A stretch of DNA of 64,000 nucleotides from an uncultured Lachnospiraceae bacterium (GTDB lineage Bacteria > Bacillota > Clostridia > Lachnospirales > Lachnospiraceae), in contig CACZQN010000041.1 of NCBI GenBank assembly GCA_902783375.1, positions 1 through 64,000 on the forward strand, in the 5' to 3' direction. This document shows, piece by piece, positions 1 through 8,417 of the stretch. Within the stretch, counting starts at the first letter, position 1. The number at the start of each line of letters is the position of its first letter. The translations under genes and the position numbers were made by a program. The notes below the pieces were generated by a model. The model saw only the letters and a list, made by a program, of their open reading frames with translations, was not told where the DNA came from and did no database searches.

Positions 1-10
1 AAAAAGATCC

Positions 11-46
11 CTGATTAGACCAAGACGCTAGTGTTGGTCTAATCAG
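11..46 (-). terminator. Perfect 13-bp hairpin, minus-strand terminator
   Basis: Arms CTGATTAGACCAA and TTGGTCTAATCAG are perfectly complementary around a 10-nt loop. Read on the minus strand, the hairpin is followed within five bases by a run of five T at the window edge, the layout of an intrinsic terminator. It would end minus-strand transcripts coming from the right. The gene to the left is outside the window. Confidence 0.55.
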
Positions 47-60
47 AGATTCTATGCTTG

Positions 61-460
61 AGTCGTAAAATCACTGGAAGTTAAGATTGAATCTCTTTTC
101 TATGCATCTCGGGCAACAATTCTACCCCTGCTTTTTTACATCGATTGCCCGAAAAACATCATATCTTCTATTTCGGTCATCGCAGCAGCTTCCTGATTTT
201 CCCATTCACAAGCATTTGTCTGCCTTCGCAGCCTGCGTGAGGATGAAAGACTTGATAAGTGTTGACCTGAACGGAGCTTATCTTGATTCAGGTCAACGAC
301 CCTTCTGAAACGGACTTGTCTTTGTTGACCTGAATTGCTAAAAAGACTTGATAGGGCAACACCCCCTTGTTCGCGCGAGTCTCCAGATTGCCCTGGAATG
401 CCAGAGAGGCTTGTTTCGGGCAATGCCCCCATAATGGCGTGGATCTGCAAGCTGCCCCCG
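61..460. repeat. Spaced-palindrome array I (non-coding)
   Basis: No credible gene lies in the first 600 bases. The stretch holds imperfect palindromes of 37-38 nt whose left end reads GTTGACC or ATTGCCC and whose right end reads GGTCAAC, GGGCAAC or GGTCATC. Clear units are 144-181, 261-297, 324-360 and 387-424, with a half unit starting at 451 and an isolated right arm at 111-117. Starts at 261, 324, 387 and 451 are 63-64 nt apart. Interiors and the 26-nt gaps are not conserved. The same architecture recurs at 6.8-7.2 kb and 47.4-47.7 kb. Function unknown. Confidence 0.6.
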
Positions 461-524
461 GAATGCCAGAGAAGCTTGCTAAGCCAAAGAACAAAAGTAA
501 AAAGAAAGAAAAAAGAGAAGAAAA

Positions 525-556
525 AGTGCTGCCGCGGGTTTCCCGCTGGCAGCACT
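525..556 (-). terminator. Intrinsic terminator of the cell-wall-binding-like gene
   Basis: AGTGCTGCC pairs with GGCAGCACT around an inner GGG/CCC. On the minus strand the stem is followed by a T-rich tract (TTTTTCTTCTC). It sits about 50 bases past the stop of the minus-strand gene at 606-1421. Confidence 0.75.
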
Positions 557-605
557 CAGACAATCTTCACTCTTATTATCTATTCAATTCTTCTCCCCCC
601 ACGCC

Positions 606-1421
606 TTATGGTTCGTAGAGCTTCAGCCGCAGTGCTTCTCCATGGAAGCCGTTGATGTTCAGCAGGAAGATCCAGTAGTCCATCGCATAGCGGGTCTCCC
701 GATTGACGATGGTCTGCAGGTCGTCGTTGTCCTTGATGCCGTCTGCTTCGTAAGCCAGATTCTCGTCAAAGGCGAAGCCGTCTTCCCAGCCGATGTAGCA
801 GAGTTTTTCCGGGTCGTTGTCTTTCATCAGCACCGCGCTGGTCACTTCTTTGATCGAAGTATCGACAACGGTGTAGACCGTATACTTTGCATCATCATCC
901 GTCTCGATCAGATAGAAGCGCTTTTCTTCAGTATTGTATCGGATCTGGACTGCTGCCTCTGCCTTCGAATCATGGTCATAGAGAACATAGTCTCCCTTGT
1001 CCTCGATTCCGTTTTCTTTGATATAGGCGAGCAGTTTCTTGTAGCTCTTCGAAAGTGCGTGGCGGCCGACGTTGACGCCTTTCTCGATATCATAGACGAC
1101 ATTGTCTCTGTACTGGAAGACACCGGTGTAGGATCTGTCGACTCTGCCGTTCCGGACATAATACCACTTCGATTTGTATTTGACGAGGGTAACGCTCTCG
1201 TAGTCAATGGTTCCGTTATTCACGTACCACCAGTTCTTACCGTATTTGACAAGGCCGACATACTCATCATCGAACTCGCCGTCGTCGTCCAGATAATAGA
1301 ATACACCGTCGTCTCCCTTCTGCAGTGTGCCTGCAAATGCCTGTTCCGGCCGGATCATCACCAGTGCAGACAGAAAAGCCGCTGCAAATGCAAGGAGATA
1401 TACAAGATGTTTTCTTTTCAT
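606..1421 (-). CDS. Secreted protein with cell-wall/choline-binding-like aromatic repeats
   Basis: A 271-residue exported protein. The start at 1421 is chosen because AGGAGGAAG lies just upstream and a classic signal peptide follows (MKRKHLVYLL, hydrophobic to about residue 25, AFAG cleavage-like site). Residues about 32-110 hold three imperfect 20-22-residue repeats rich in Tyr/Trp and Gly (LVKYGKNWWYVNNG, LVKYKSKWYYVRNG, then a degenerate copy). They resemble the glucan/choline-binding repeat class of Firmicutes surface proteins. The remaining roughly 150 residues are acidic and were not recognised. The likely role is attachment to the cell wall or to a polysaccharide; no catalytic domain is visible. 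It is a single gene with its own terminator. The repeat family assignment is by pattern only. Confidence 0.75.
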   Translation of the reverse strand: MKRKHLVYLLAFAAAFLSALVMIRPEQAFAGTLQKGDDGVFYYLDDDGEFDDEYVGLVKYGKNWWYVNNGTIDYESVTLVKYKSKWYYVRNGRVDRSYTGVFQYRDNVVYDIEKGVNVGRHALSKSYKKLLAYIKENGIEDKGDYVLYDHDSKAEAAVQIRYNTEEKRFYLIETDDDAKYTVYTVVDTSIKEVTSAVLMKDNDPEKLCYIGWEDGFAFDENLAYEADGIKDNDDLQTIVNRETRYAMDYWIFLLNINGFHGEALRLKLYEP

Positions 1422-1648
1422 ATCCTTCCTCCTGAAGCTTCTGCTTACAACCAGACATTCAATTCTCGAACAGTTCTTATTATAACAGATCATCCGGAAA
1501 ATGGCAAATCCGTCCGGATCGGCCTTGCCGGCCGTTCTTCGGAATGGCAGCAGCTGAAGCGTTCCCTGGCGAACATCCATCCGGAGCAGGTCGAGGACAG
1601 TCCGGATGCGGCGCGGACATGAAAAGATCCTTTCTGATCATAGAAGAC

Positions 1649-1682
1649 ATTAAAGCAGGGGGTATCCGCCCCCTGCTTTAAT
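1649..1682 (-). terminator. Intrinsic terminator of the hybrid histidine kinase gene
   Basis: ATTAAAGCAGGGG and CCCCTGCTTTAAT form a long perfect stem with a short loop, flanked by A/T runs on both sides. It lies 40 bases past the stop of the minus-strand kinase gene and could work in both directions. Confidence 0.8.
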
Positions 1683-1724
1683 GTTATTATGCTTCCAGTT
1701 CCGGTCTGCTCCGGGTACTTCGCT

Positions 1725-3269
1725 CTACCGCACCAGCATATCCGCCAGCACACGGATCATTTCTCCATAATCAATCGGCTTGGAGATGTGTGCGCTCATG
1801 CCGGCCTCTTTCTCCATCTGGATATCTTCCCGGAAGGCATTTGCCGTCATGGCAATGATCGGCAGTTCTGCGAGATCCGGCCGCTCATCCGCCACGGCAC
1901 GGATCGTGCGGGTCGCGTCGTAGCCGTTCATCTCCGGCATCTGCACATCCATCAGCACCGCATCGTACAGGCCTGGATCTGTCTCCACCACCATGTCCAC
2001 AGCCTGCAGGCCATGCTCCGCGGTATCAAAGGAGAATCCCGCTTCTTCCAGCATCATCGATGCGATCTCGCGGTTGATCTCATTGTCTTCCACCAGCAGC
2101 AGGTGCGGCATCCGCTCCGGCCATGCCTTCCGGATCCGCTCCAGCGCATCCTCCTTCGGAAGGGATTTTGGCATTTCCCCGTCCGGTCCGCAGCAGGAAG
2201 AACCCTCCCGCACAACCGGGAAGGACACATTCACCGTAAAGGTTGTTCCTTCGCCGACTGCGGTATCGACCGTGATCGAACCGCCCATCAGATCGACGAT
2301 CTTCTTCGTGATCGACATGCCGAGGCCGGTTCCCTGGATCTTGCTGACCGTCGAGGACCGTTCCCGCTCGAACGCTTCGAAGACTCTCGCTGCAAATTCC
2401 GGGCTCATGCCGATGCCGGTATCCTGCACCTTCAGCTCATACTTCCCTTTTCCATCATCCAACCCATGCTGCATCAGCGTCACCGTGACACTTCCACCCT
2501 CCGGCGTAAACTTATACGCATTGCTTAAGAGGTTCAGAAGAATCCGGTTCAGGCGGTTCCGGTCGCAGCGCACCAGACCGTGCGTGACAGACTGCACGCG
2601 CACGGAGAAGCTGATCTGCTTCCGTTCCATCTGGGAGGCGAACATATCCCGGACCCCTTCCATGACTTCGCAGAGATCGGTCTCCTCCTCTTCCAGCTCA
2701 ATCCGCCCACTCTCGATGCGGCTCATTTCCAGCACATCGTTGACGAGCGCCAGCAGATGCTGGCCGGAGGAAGCAATTTTGTTCAGGTACTCATGCATCT
2801 CCGCAAGCGTTGTCGATTCTTTCTGTGCAATCTGCGTATAGCCGATGATCGCATTCAGCGGGGTGCGGATATCATGCGACATATTCGAGAAAAAGACCGT
2901 CTTCGCCGCATTTGCCTCCTCTGCTGCCAGCAGCGCCTCCTTCTCCTTCAGCCGTTCTTCATAGAGTGCGGCGATCTTCTTCTTGTATTCCGCCACCTGG
3001 TCCAGGATAAAATGCAGCAGCCCCATGACAAGCAGCACAAAGATGCTGCCCCCGAACAGAATCGAAGCCATCACCATGTCCGGATGTCCGAAGAAACCGA
3101 CCACCAGATATCCCACCAGGAACAGCGCGATCAGCACCAGCGGGATCTCCAGAACCCACGGATCCCGGAGCAGGCCGTCAGCCTCCCGCACCCGTTTCCG
3201 GAACTGCACAAACCGTACCAGGTTATACACCATCATGGCACTTCCGAGAAAAATCAACACTCTTTCCAT
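1725..3269 (-). CDS. Membrane hybrid histidine kinase with C-terminal receiver
   Basis: A 514-residue sensor. Residues about 40-88 contain two to three hydrophobic segments, followed by a short coiled coil (90-120). A HisKA domain has the phosphoacceptor His132 in SHDIRTPLN. The HATPase_c domain shows an N-box (LLSNAYKF, about 248-254), DTGIGM (about 283-288) and GTGLGMSITKKIV (about 313-325). A receiver domain starts near residue 390 (LLVEDNEINR), with phospho-Asp441 in LMDVQMPEMNGY and the conserved Lys497 in SKPID. No extracellular sensor domain and no DNA-binding output are present, so it probably signals by phosphorelay to a partner encoded elsewhere. It is monocistronic. The family is certain; the stimulus is unknown. 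Confidence 0.92.
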   Translation of the reverse strand: MERVLIFLGSAMMVYNLVRFVQFRKRVREADGLLRDPWVLEIPLVLIALFLVGYLVVGFFGHPDMVMASILFGGSIFVLLVMGLLHFILDQVAEYKKKIAALYEERLKEKEALLAAEEANAAKTVFFSNMSHDIRTPLNAIIGYTQIAQKESTTLAEMHEYLNKIASSGQHLLALVNDVLEMSRIESGRIELEEEETDLCEVMEGVRDMFASQMERKQISFSVRVQSVTHGLVRCDRNRLNRILLNLLSNAYKFTPEGGSVTVTLMQHGLDDGKGKYELKVQDTGIGMSPEFAARVFEAFERERSSTVSKIQGTGLGMSITKKIVDLMGGSITVDTAVGEGTTFTVNVSFPVVREGSSCCGPDGEMPKSLPKEDALERIRKAWPERMPHLLLVEDNEINREIASMMLEEAGFSFDTAEHGLQAVDMVVETDPGLYDAVLMDVQMPEMNGYDATRTIRAVADERPDLAELPIIAMTANAFREDIQMEKEAGMSAHISKPIDYGEMIRVLADMLVR

Positions 3270-3317
3270 GATTGCACCTCATGTCTCCTGAAACACTGAC
3301 ACGCAGCAAAACATCAT

Positions 3318-4412
3318 TTAACAGCCGAAGTAGGACGCGATCTCCTCCATCCGTTCGCTCTGTCTGACGGAAAATGGACAGCGCCGGTCGCAGTGTCCGC
3401 ACCGGATACAGTCTTTCGCTGTCTTTTCAAGCGTCTTATAATGCTCGGCCGCCAGCGCATCACCCGCCTTTGCCAGGTCGTAGTATTTGTTGATCAGACC
3501 GATCTCCAGTCCCACCGGACACGGCTTGCAGTGATTGCAGTAGACACATTTTCCGGCTGCTTCTGCCGGTGCAAATGTCCCGATCACGGAGTAGTCGCAT
3601 GCCTCATCGCTGCACTCCGGATACTGCAGGAGTTCCTCCACGTCCGCCACGTTCCGCACACCCGGCAGGACCGTCAGAACGCCCGGCTTATCCAGCGCAT
3701 AGCGGATGCACTGTGCCTTTGTCAGCGCCACGCCGAACGGGGACGCGGCCGCATCGAGCATCTGTCCGCCGGAAAATGGCTTCATGCAGGTGATCCCGAT
3801 GCCTTCTGCCTCACATCTCCTGTAGATGGCTGTCCGCTCGTCGACAGAACCGTTCGCATATTCGCCTTGCTGGTAGTCATAGCCCGGGTTCACGGAGAAC
3901 ATCAGCATATCCACGTCCACATCATCGAGAATCTTCTGGATGACCGCCGGCGTGTGGGAGGACAGCCCGATGTGCCGGACCACGCCCTGCCGCTTCAGGT
4001 CGAGCAGATAATCATACACTCCATTTGCCTGATAGGTCTCCCAGTCCGAGAACTCATCCTGGCAGTGAATAAAGCCGTAGTCGATGTAATCGGTGTGCAG
4101 GGTCTCCAACTGCCACGCGATCGACTTCTTCACCCGCTCCAGATCGAGGCTCCAGCCGTAGGTGCCTTTCGTATAGTCCGCGCCGAAATGAATCTGGAAC
4201 AGTGCCTTCTCCCGGACATCTTTCAGTGCATCGCCGAAGATCGGGAAGGCTTTCCCGTCGCCCGCTGCCAGATCAAAGTAGTTGATCCCGCCTTCAAATG
4301 CCCGGCGCACGGCCTGGACGCCTTCTTCGTATCCCGCCTCGAAAAGGTAGGCGGAGCCGAGACCGATCTCACTGATCCGGTCCCCGGTTTTCCTGTTAAT
4401 TCTATAACGCAT
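3318..4412 (-). CDS. Aldo/keto reductase with C-terminal 4Fe-4S ferredoxin domain
   Basis: The reading frame stays open upstream, but the start at 4412 (MRYRINRKTG) is preferred because it begins the barrel's first strand; AGGAG lies 12 bases before it, and an in-frame ATG at 4424 is an alternative. The 364-residue protein has an aldo/keto-reductase TIM barrel (GDRISEIGLGSAYLF, HIGLSSHT, MKPFSGGQM). The C-terminal 70 residues carry two cysteine clusters (CVYCNHCKPCP and CIRCGHCDRRCP) that would hold two 4Fe-4S clusters. This fusion is a known anaerobe-type oxidoreductase class. The substrate is unknown. It lies between the kinase and the esterase gene, all on the minus strand. Confidence 0.88.
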   Translation of the reverse strand: MRYRINRKTGDRISEIGLGSAYLFEAGYEEGVQAVRRAFEGGINYFDLAAGDGKAFPIFGDALKDVREKALFQIHFGADYTKGTYGWSLDLERVKKSIAWQLETLHTDYIDYGFIHCQDEFSDWETYQANGVYDYLLDLKRQGVVRHIGLSSHTPAVIQKILDDVDVDMLMFSVNPGYDYQQGEYANGSVDERTAIYRRCEAEGIGITCMKPFSGGQMLDAAASPFGVALTKAQCIRYALDKPGVLTVLPGVRNVADVEELLQYPECSDEACDYSVIGTFAPAEAAGKCVYCNHCKPCPVGLEIGLINKYYDLAKAGDALAAEHYKTLEKTAKDCIRCGHCDRRCPFSVRQSERMEEIASYFGC

Positions 4413-4480
4413 ATCAGCTCTCATCTCCTGTATCGATCTTTTCAGACCCTCCATTCAGCTCCGGATCTGCTCTTCCTTCT

Positions 4481-5278
4481 TCACCCAAACATCAGCGGGA
4501 TGAATTTCTCGACATACTCTCTCCAGAAGACCATGTCGTGAACACCCTTGCTCTCGCAGTAGGTATGCGGAACCTGCTCCTCTTCGAGGAACCGGTGCAT
4601 CTGCCGGTTATTTTCAATCAGGAAATCCTCTGTTCCGCAGCACATGAACAGTTCCGGGAATGCCTTTCCTTCTGCTTTCAGCTTCTTCACCAGCACTTCC
4701 GGATTGCTCTCACTCTCAAGCACCGTCTCCGGATCACCAAAGCACTCCCTGTAATACTCGTAATTTGCCACCGGATTGCTGTTACCCGGTGTCATCTCTG
4801 CGACCTCATGCACGATCAGGGCAGAGGACAGGCAGGCCGCCTTTCCGAACACATCCGGATAGGCCAGTGATGTATGCAGTGCCCCGAAACCACCCATGGA
4901 CAGTCCCATGATGTAGGTATCTTCTTTTGTCATAGCCAACCCGAATGTCTTCCGGACATAGCCGATCAGCTCCTCTCCGAGGAAGGTGCAGAATGCATGG
5001 CCGGTCGAAATACCATCCAGCCAGAATCCATTCTCCCCGTTCGGAATAACAATCGCGAAATTGTATTTGACAGCCAGTTCCTCCGGCACCCAGTTATCCG
5101 CGTCCCCGGTATAGCCGTGCAGCAGGAACAAGGTCTTCATCGGCCGGCTCTGATACGGATTCCCCGGGATCTCCGCCCCATCCATCCGCTGCACAGGCAC
5201 ATCATTTGGTAGCACCATCTGAAATGTCACACGCCTCTTCAGGCAGTCTGAGAAAAAACGAATTGTCAAATTAGCCAT
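4481..5278 (-). CDS. Alpha/beta hydrolase, esterase D / CE1-like (acetyl-ester hydrolase)
   Basis: A 265-residue intracellular hydrolase without a signal peptide. It shows LFLLHGYTGDADNW near residue 50 (oxyanion region), the nucleophile elbow GLSMGGFG near residue 125, CCGTEDF (acid) near residue 220 and VHDMVFW with the catalytic His near 245. Length and motifs match the tributyrin-esterase/EstA and CE1 family, which removes acyl groups from sugars and short esters. GGAGGAACC precedes the ATG. Together with the other hydrolases nearby it suits de-esterification of imported xylan fragments; the true substrate is inferred. Confidence 0.85.
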   Translation of the reverse strand: MANLTIRFFSDCLKRRVTFQMVLPNDVPVQRMDGAEIPGNPYQSRPMKTLFLLHGYTGDADNWVPEELAVKYNFAIVIPNGENGFWLDGISTGHAFCTFLGEELIGYVRKTFGLAMTKEDTYIMGLSMGGFGALHTSLAYPDVFGKAACLSSALIVHEVAEMTPGNSNPVANYEYYRECFGDPETVLESESNPEVLVKKLKAEGKAFPELFMCCGTEDFLIENNRQMHRFLEEEQVPHTYCESKGVHDMVFWREYVEKFIPLMFG

Positions 5279-5475
5279 GGTGGTTCCTCCCTTATCATGG
5301 ATTCATTGAAGCAGAACATATAGATTACCAGTTATTTCTATTCTATCATGTTTTGTGCAAAGGGCAAGGTGAAGTTGCTTCGAATTCCGAAAAGATATCT
5401 TCTGTTTTCCTGAACAGCTCCTCCGGAGCCGGCCTTCTCTTGCTTCCGTATGGCAATGACTTCACCGGTTTCCCT

Positions 5476-5538
5476 CCCTCAGTATCCAGCCGCTTCAGGC
5501 TTCCTTCCCTCAGTATGCCAGCCGCTTCAGGCTTCCTT
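5476..5538. repeat. Tandem 31/32-bp duplication of a gene's 3' end
   Basis: Two near-identical copies (5476-5506 and 5507-5538; one base missing from the first) of a segment that codes for the last residues SLKRLAY and the stop of the minus-strand lipoprotein gene. The copy within the gene includes the stop codon; the other lies directly downstream. The remaining 5279-5475 stretch holds nothing recognisable. Confidence 0.85.
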
Positions 5539-6655
5539 CCTCAAAGACATATTCCGGTGTCACGAACGGATATTCAATCTCTTCCGCATAATACCAAGGA
5601 TCCTCATCATGCGCGGGATTCTTCAGCACATGGAATTCCTGGGCCGGCATATAGCCCTGTGCAAGCAGATACGCCCTGCGGCCTTCTTCATTTTCACAGA
5701 CATCGGCAATCATCACCACATGCCCCGGACTTCCCCCGTGGATAAAGATGTCCCCGATCCTGGCATCCGCCAGTTCAATCCCAGATGCCTCCGCGTTCAT
5801 CGACAGCGTCCCTGCATAGGAAAAGACGATCTTCATATACGAGATGAAACTCTCATAGGAGTCATCTGCGCCTGTCCGCTGCACCCAGCTGACATTGTTC
5901 CCCAGGACACTGATCCGGTACCCTTCCCGCCACTTCTGGTATTCCGCCGGGAATCCGCTGGTGAAATGAAAGTTCATCCGGTCATACTGGCCCGTCTGAT
6001 AGAAGTATTCGCCGTACATCCGGATAATCGAGTCCGCACACTGCTGCAGGTCATAGTTCTCGATCGGCAGAGCAAATACCGCTGCATGGTCACTCTGGAT
6101 CCCCTTCAGCCTGCCATCATAGAGATGCACCTCCGCCCCATCCGGCTGCAGCGGATAGTTCCGGACAAACTCTCCAAAACTCCCCGCCTCCACCGAGGTC
6201 CTTTCATAGCCGGCCGGCGTATAAAAGCGCTCGGAGAGAGTCATGCCCTCCGGGTTCAGAATCGAGAATGCCGGTTCGGCGGGGATGAGGGATGATGAGG
6301 TGTCAGAGGCTGGGGCGGCGTCAGACGCCGGCTCAGCGGCAGATACCTCGGAAGAATCATCTATTTGATTCTTGCCGGACTCTTCCTGCCCTTCAGCTTG
6401 TTTATCATCTTTGGCATCCAGGGCATCTCTGGCTTCCTGAGCCTCTCCTGATCCCTTGGCATCTCCGGCTTCCTGGGCATCTATGATTTCTTTTTCATCT
6501 TGATCGGGTTGTAATTCAGAGCTTATCTTCTCTGCTTCCACCCCCATCTGCTGGCTGACCCCGGATTCCGGATTCCCCTGTAGGCCGCCGCACCCTGTTC
6601 CTGTCAAGAGGAACAGGACAAGACTGATGATCGCCAGTTTTCTAAGTCTATGCAT
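5510..6655 (-). CDS. DUF4846 lipoprotein
   Basis: A 381-residue lipoprotein. The signal peptide ends in a lipobox-like TGTGC with Cys22. Residues about 25-125 are an acidic, Ala/Glu/Asp/Ser-rich low-complexity linker built from short imperfect repeats (AQEARDALDAKD type). The folded part (about 130-381) matches the DUF4846 family: LYDGRLKG, a region around FHFTSGFPAEYQKWREG, GDIFIHGGSPGHVVMIAD and LLAQGYMPAQEFHVL. The HGGSPGHVVM segment has the look of an NlpC/P60-like or CHAP-like His motif, but no catalytic Cys is obvious. Probably anchored on the outer face of the membrane. The 3' end is duplicated just past the stop. Function of the family is not established. Confidence 0.8.
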   Translation of the reverse strand: MHRLRKLAIISLVLFLLTGTGCGGLQGNPESGVSQQMGVEAEKISSELQPDQDEKEIIDAQEAGDAKGSGEAQEARDALDAKDDKQAEGQEESGKNQIDDSSEVSAAEPASDAAPASDTSSSLIPAEPAFSILNPEGMTLSERFYTPAGYERTSVEAGSFGEFVRNYPLQPDGAEVHLYDGRLKGIQSDHAAVFALPIENYDLQQCADSIIRMYGEYFYQTGQYDRMNFHFTSGFPAEYQKWREGYRISVLGNNVSWVQRTGADDSYESFISYMKIVFSYAGTLSMNAEASGIELADARIGDIFIHGGSPGHVVMIADVCENEEGRRAYLLAQGYMPAQEFHVLKNPAHDEDPWYYAEEIEYPFVTPEYVFEEGSLKRLAY

Positions 6656-6777
6656 GCGCTAATCTCTTTCTAAAACTCTTTTTGGATGCTCTTTACCACG
6701 AATCTTCCCGTCAGGCACTTCATCTGATGCTCTGAACGCTCAAAGCGGCTGCCCTGCGGCGCTTCATTCATGATGAT

Positions 6778-7177
6778 TTGGGACCGAAACCGCAAAAATT
6801 GCGGTTTCGGTCAACACTTCTTCATCGGCTTTTCCTAGGTCTGATGACCGAGATAAAAGATTATTCCTGTTAGGTCAACATCTCCATCATCTTTTATACT
6901 CTTCTTCTGGTTCATCCTGATGAGATCTTTCATGCTGAACCCACATACAGATAAAAACGTTCACCGAAAGTATCTATTATCTCTTTCAGGGCAACACACT
7001 GAAATTTCAGCCTTCCAAAGTGTTCACCGAAAGATACTTCTTCCGGCATCTGGGGCAACACCTCAAAAATCACCTCAGAAAAAAGTTGACCGAAATATGG
7101 CTTCTATCTCTTTTCGGGCATCACCGGTCAAAAGCGGCTCAACAAAACCGCCCTTTCAGGGCATCTTTCAGGGCATC
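6778..7177. repeat. Spaced-palindrome array II (non-coding)
   Basis: The 780-base gap 6656-7438 has no credible gene. It holds units at 6843-6879, 6959-6995, 7022-7059 and 7085-7122, each opening with GATGACC, GTTCACC or GTTGACC and closing with GGTCAAC, GGGCAAC or GGGCATC. Starts at 6959, 7022 and 7085 are 63 nt apart. A strong hairpin at 6783-6811 (ACCGAAACCGC / GCGGTTTCGGT) opens the array, and two extra right arms close it at 7159-7165 and 7171-7177. Same design as 111-460 and 47380-47731. Confidence 0.6.
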
Positions 7178-7331
7178 CCCTGTCATTCCCCCCGGAACTT
7201 CACCGCATCAGATCCCTGATTGTTATCTTCGGTGTAATGTCCCGATACTTCATGAAAAAACTCTCTTTCATTCTAGCACAGGGAACAGAAAAGATCATCC
7301 CTTTCTCCATCTGAAACGGAAAAAAGAAAAA

Positions 7332-7363
7332 TGCATCACTTCAACTACTGTCAAAGTGATGCA
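7332..7363 (-). terminator. Intrinsic terminator of the 7439-8329 gene
   Basis: TGCATCACTT pairs with AAGTGATGCA around a 12-nt loop. On the minus strand the stem runs into TTTTTCTTTTTT. It lies 75 bases past the stop of the minus-strand hydrolase gene. Confidence 0.8.
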
Positions 7364-7438
7364 CTGCTCGATCCTGTCCTCGTATTGCTGCATGCACAGG
7401 ATCGCGGAATCCGTATGTTTCTGTGTCGCTATCAGAGA

Positions 7439-8329
7439 TCAGAACCCGCGGCTCTTCAGCCAGTCCGCAGCGATCTCCGCCCACATCGCGGTGTGCGGGA
7501 ACAGCGGCGAATCCGGATGATTCCCATCATAGAGGGCGCCGCCGTGCGGGCCGTCTTCGAAGGTGTGGATCTCGTACGGAACCCCTTTGTTCGCAAGCTC
7601 CATGCAGTAATTCAGGGCATTTCTCGGATCATCCTTGTGTGTCTGGAAGACGAAGGTCGGCGGGGTGTCGATGCGGATGTTGCGGATCGGATCCATCGCC
7701 GCTGCCTTCTGCTGCTCCTCGATCGAGTATGCACCCGGGCCGCTCTTCATACCGGTTGAGGAAAATGCACCGTACAGTACGAGTGCTGCGTCTGGTCTCG
7801 AGGAAGTAGCTTCCTCTGCCGTCTCCGCCGCCGGATCACCGTAGTCAAATCTGGTGGACGCATAGCTTGTCGTCATGCCGCCTGCGGAGAACCCGCCGAC
7901 CGCGATATGATCCGGAAGGATCCCCAGTTCTTCTGCATGGGCTCTCAGATAGCGGACCGCCGCCAGGGCATCCTCACCAGCCTCTGTCCTTGCATCCACG
8001 CCTTCTGCTACACCGGAGCCGACATGATAATCAAGGATCGCCGTGTTGATCCCCTTCCCATGGAAATACTCTGCAACTTCCTTTCCCTCATTCGAGGACT
8101 TGAACATGAAGCCGCCGCCCGGGCAGACGATGAAGATGCCTCTCGTCTCCTCCTGTATCGGGAGAAGGATCAGCTGAGAGGTGAATTTCTCCGTCTGTCT
8201 CAGCGGGATCTTCTTCCAGCCTTTCTCATCTGCTTCCTGCAGCATTGCAGCCCACTTCTCCTCGCGGTCCCTGATCAGCCAGGACCAGTCAAGATCTGTG
8301 TAATCCGGTTTCTTGTTTTCTTCTGCCAT
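7439..8329 (-). CDS. Alpha/beta hydrolase (BD-FAE / acetylesterase-like)
   Basis: A 296-residue hydrolase. The start at 8329 (MAEENKKPDYTD) is preferred over longer in-frame options because AAAGGAAG sits just upstream. Motifs: CPGGGFMFKSS (oxyanion GGG, near residue 87), GGFSAGGM (nucleophile Ser, near 165), THKDDPRN (acid, near 248) and EDGPHGG (catalytic His, near 272). This order matches the acetyl-esterase/bifunctional feruloyl-acetyl esterase lineage found in fibre-degrading gut Firmicutes. No signal peptide, so it acts on imported oligosaccharides or small esters. Downstream of a type-B carboxylesterase on the same strand with a gap of about 90 bases, so the two may be co-transcribed. 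Confidence 0.83.
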   Translation of the reverse strand: MAEENKKPDYTDLDWSWLIRDREEKWAAMLQEADEKGWKKIPLRQTEKFTSQLILLPIQEETRGIFIVCPGGGFMFKSSNEGKEVAEYFHGKGINTAILDYHVGSGVAEGVDARTEAGEDALAAVRYLRAHAEELGILPDHIAVGGFSAGGMTTSYASTRFDYGDPAAETAEEATSSRPDAALVLYGAFSSTGMKSGPGAYSIEEQQKAAAMDPIRNIRIDTPPTFVFQTHKDDPRNALNYCMELANKGVPYEIHTFEDGPHGGALYDGNHPDSPLFPHTAMWAEIAADWLKSRGF

Positions 8330-8417
8330 TGTTATCTTCCTTTCTGCGCTGATGAGCGCCTGCATCATTTTTCTTGTCATTCCCGATTCCTGTGATACGG
8401 GTTATCCTCTGCCTCTT

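Noticed and set aside
259..424. Integron attC-like sites from GTTGACC/GGTCAAC ends
   Set aside because: The ends do not fit RYYYAAC/GTTRRRY, there are no gene cassettes between them and no integrase is present.
111..460. CRISPR array (37-nt repeats, 26-nt spacers)
   Set aside because: No two units share their interior sequence; only the ends are alike. No cas genes are in the window. The same holds for 6843-7177 and 47380-47731.
136..655. Several 60-140 codon frames on both strands in the first 650 bases
   Set aside because: Low-complexity composition, mutual overlap, no ribosome sites, and they run across the palindrome array and a terminator.
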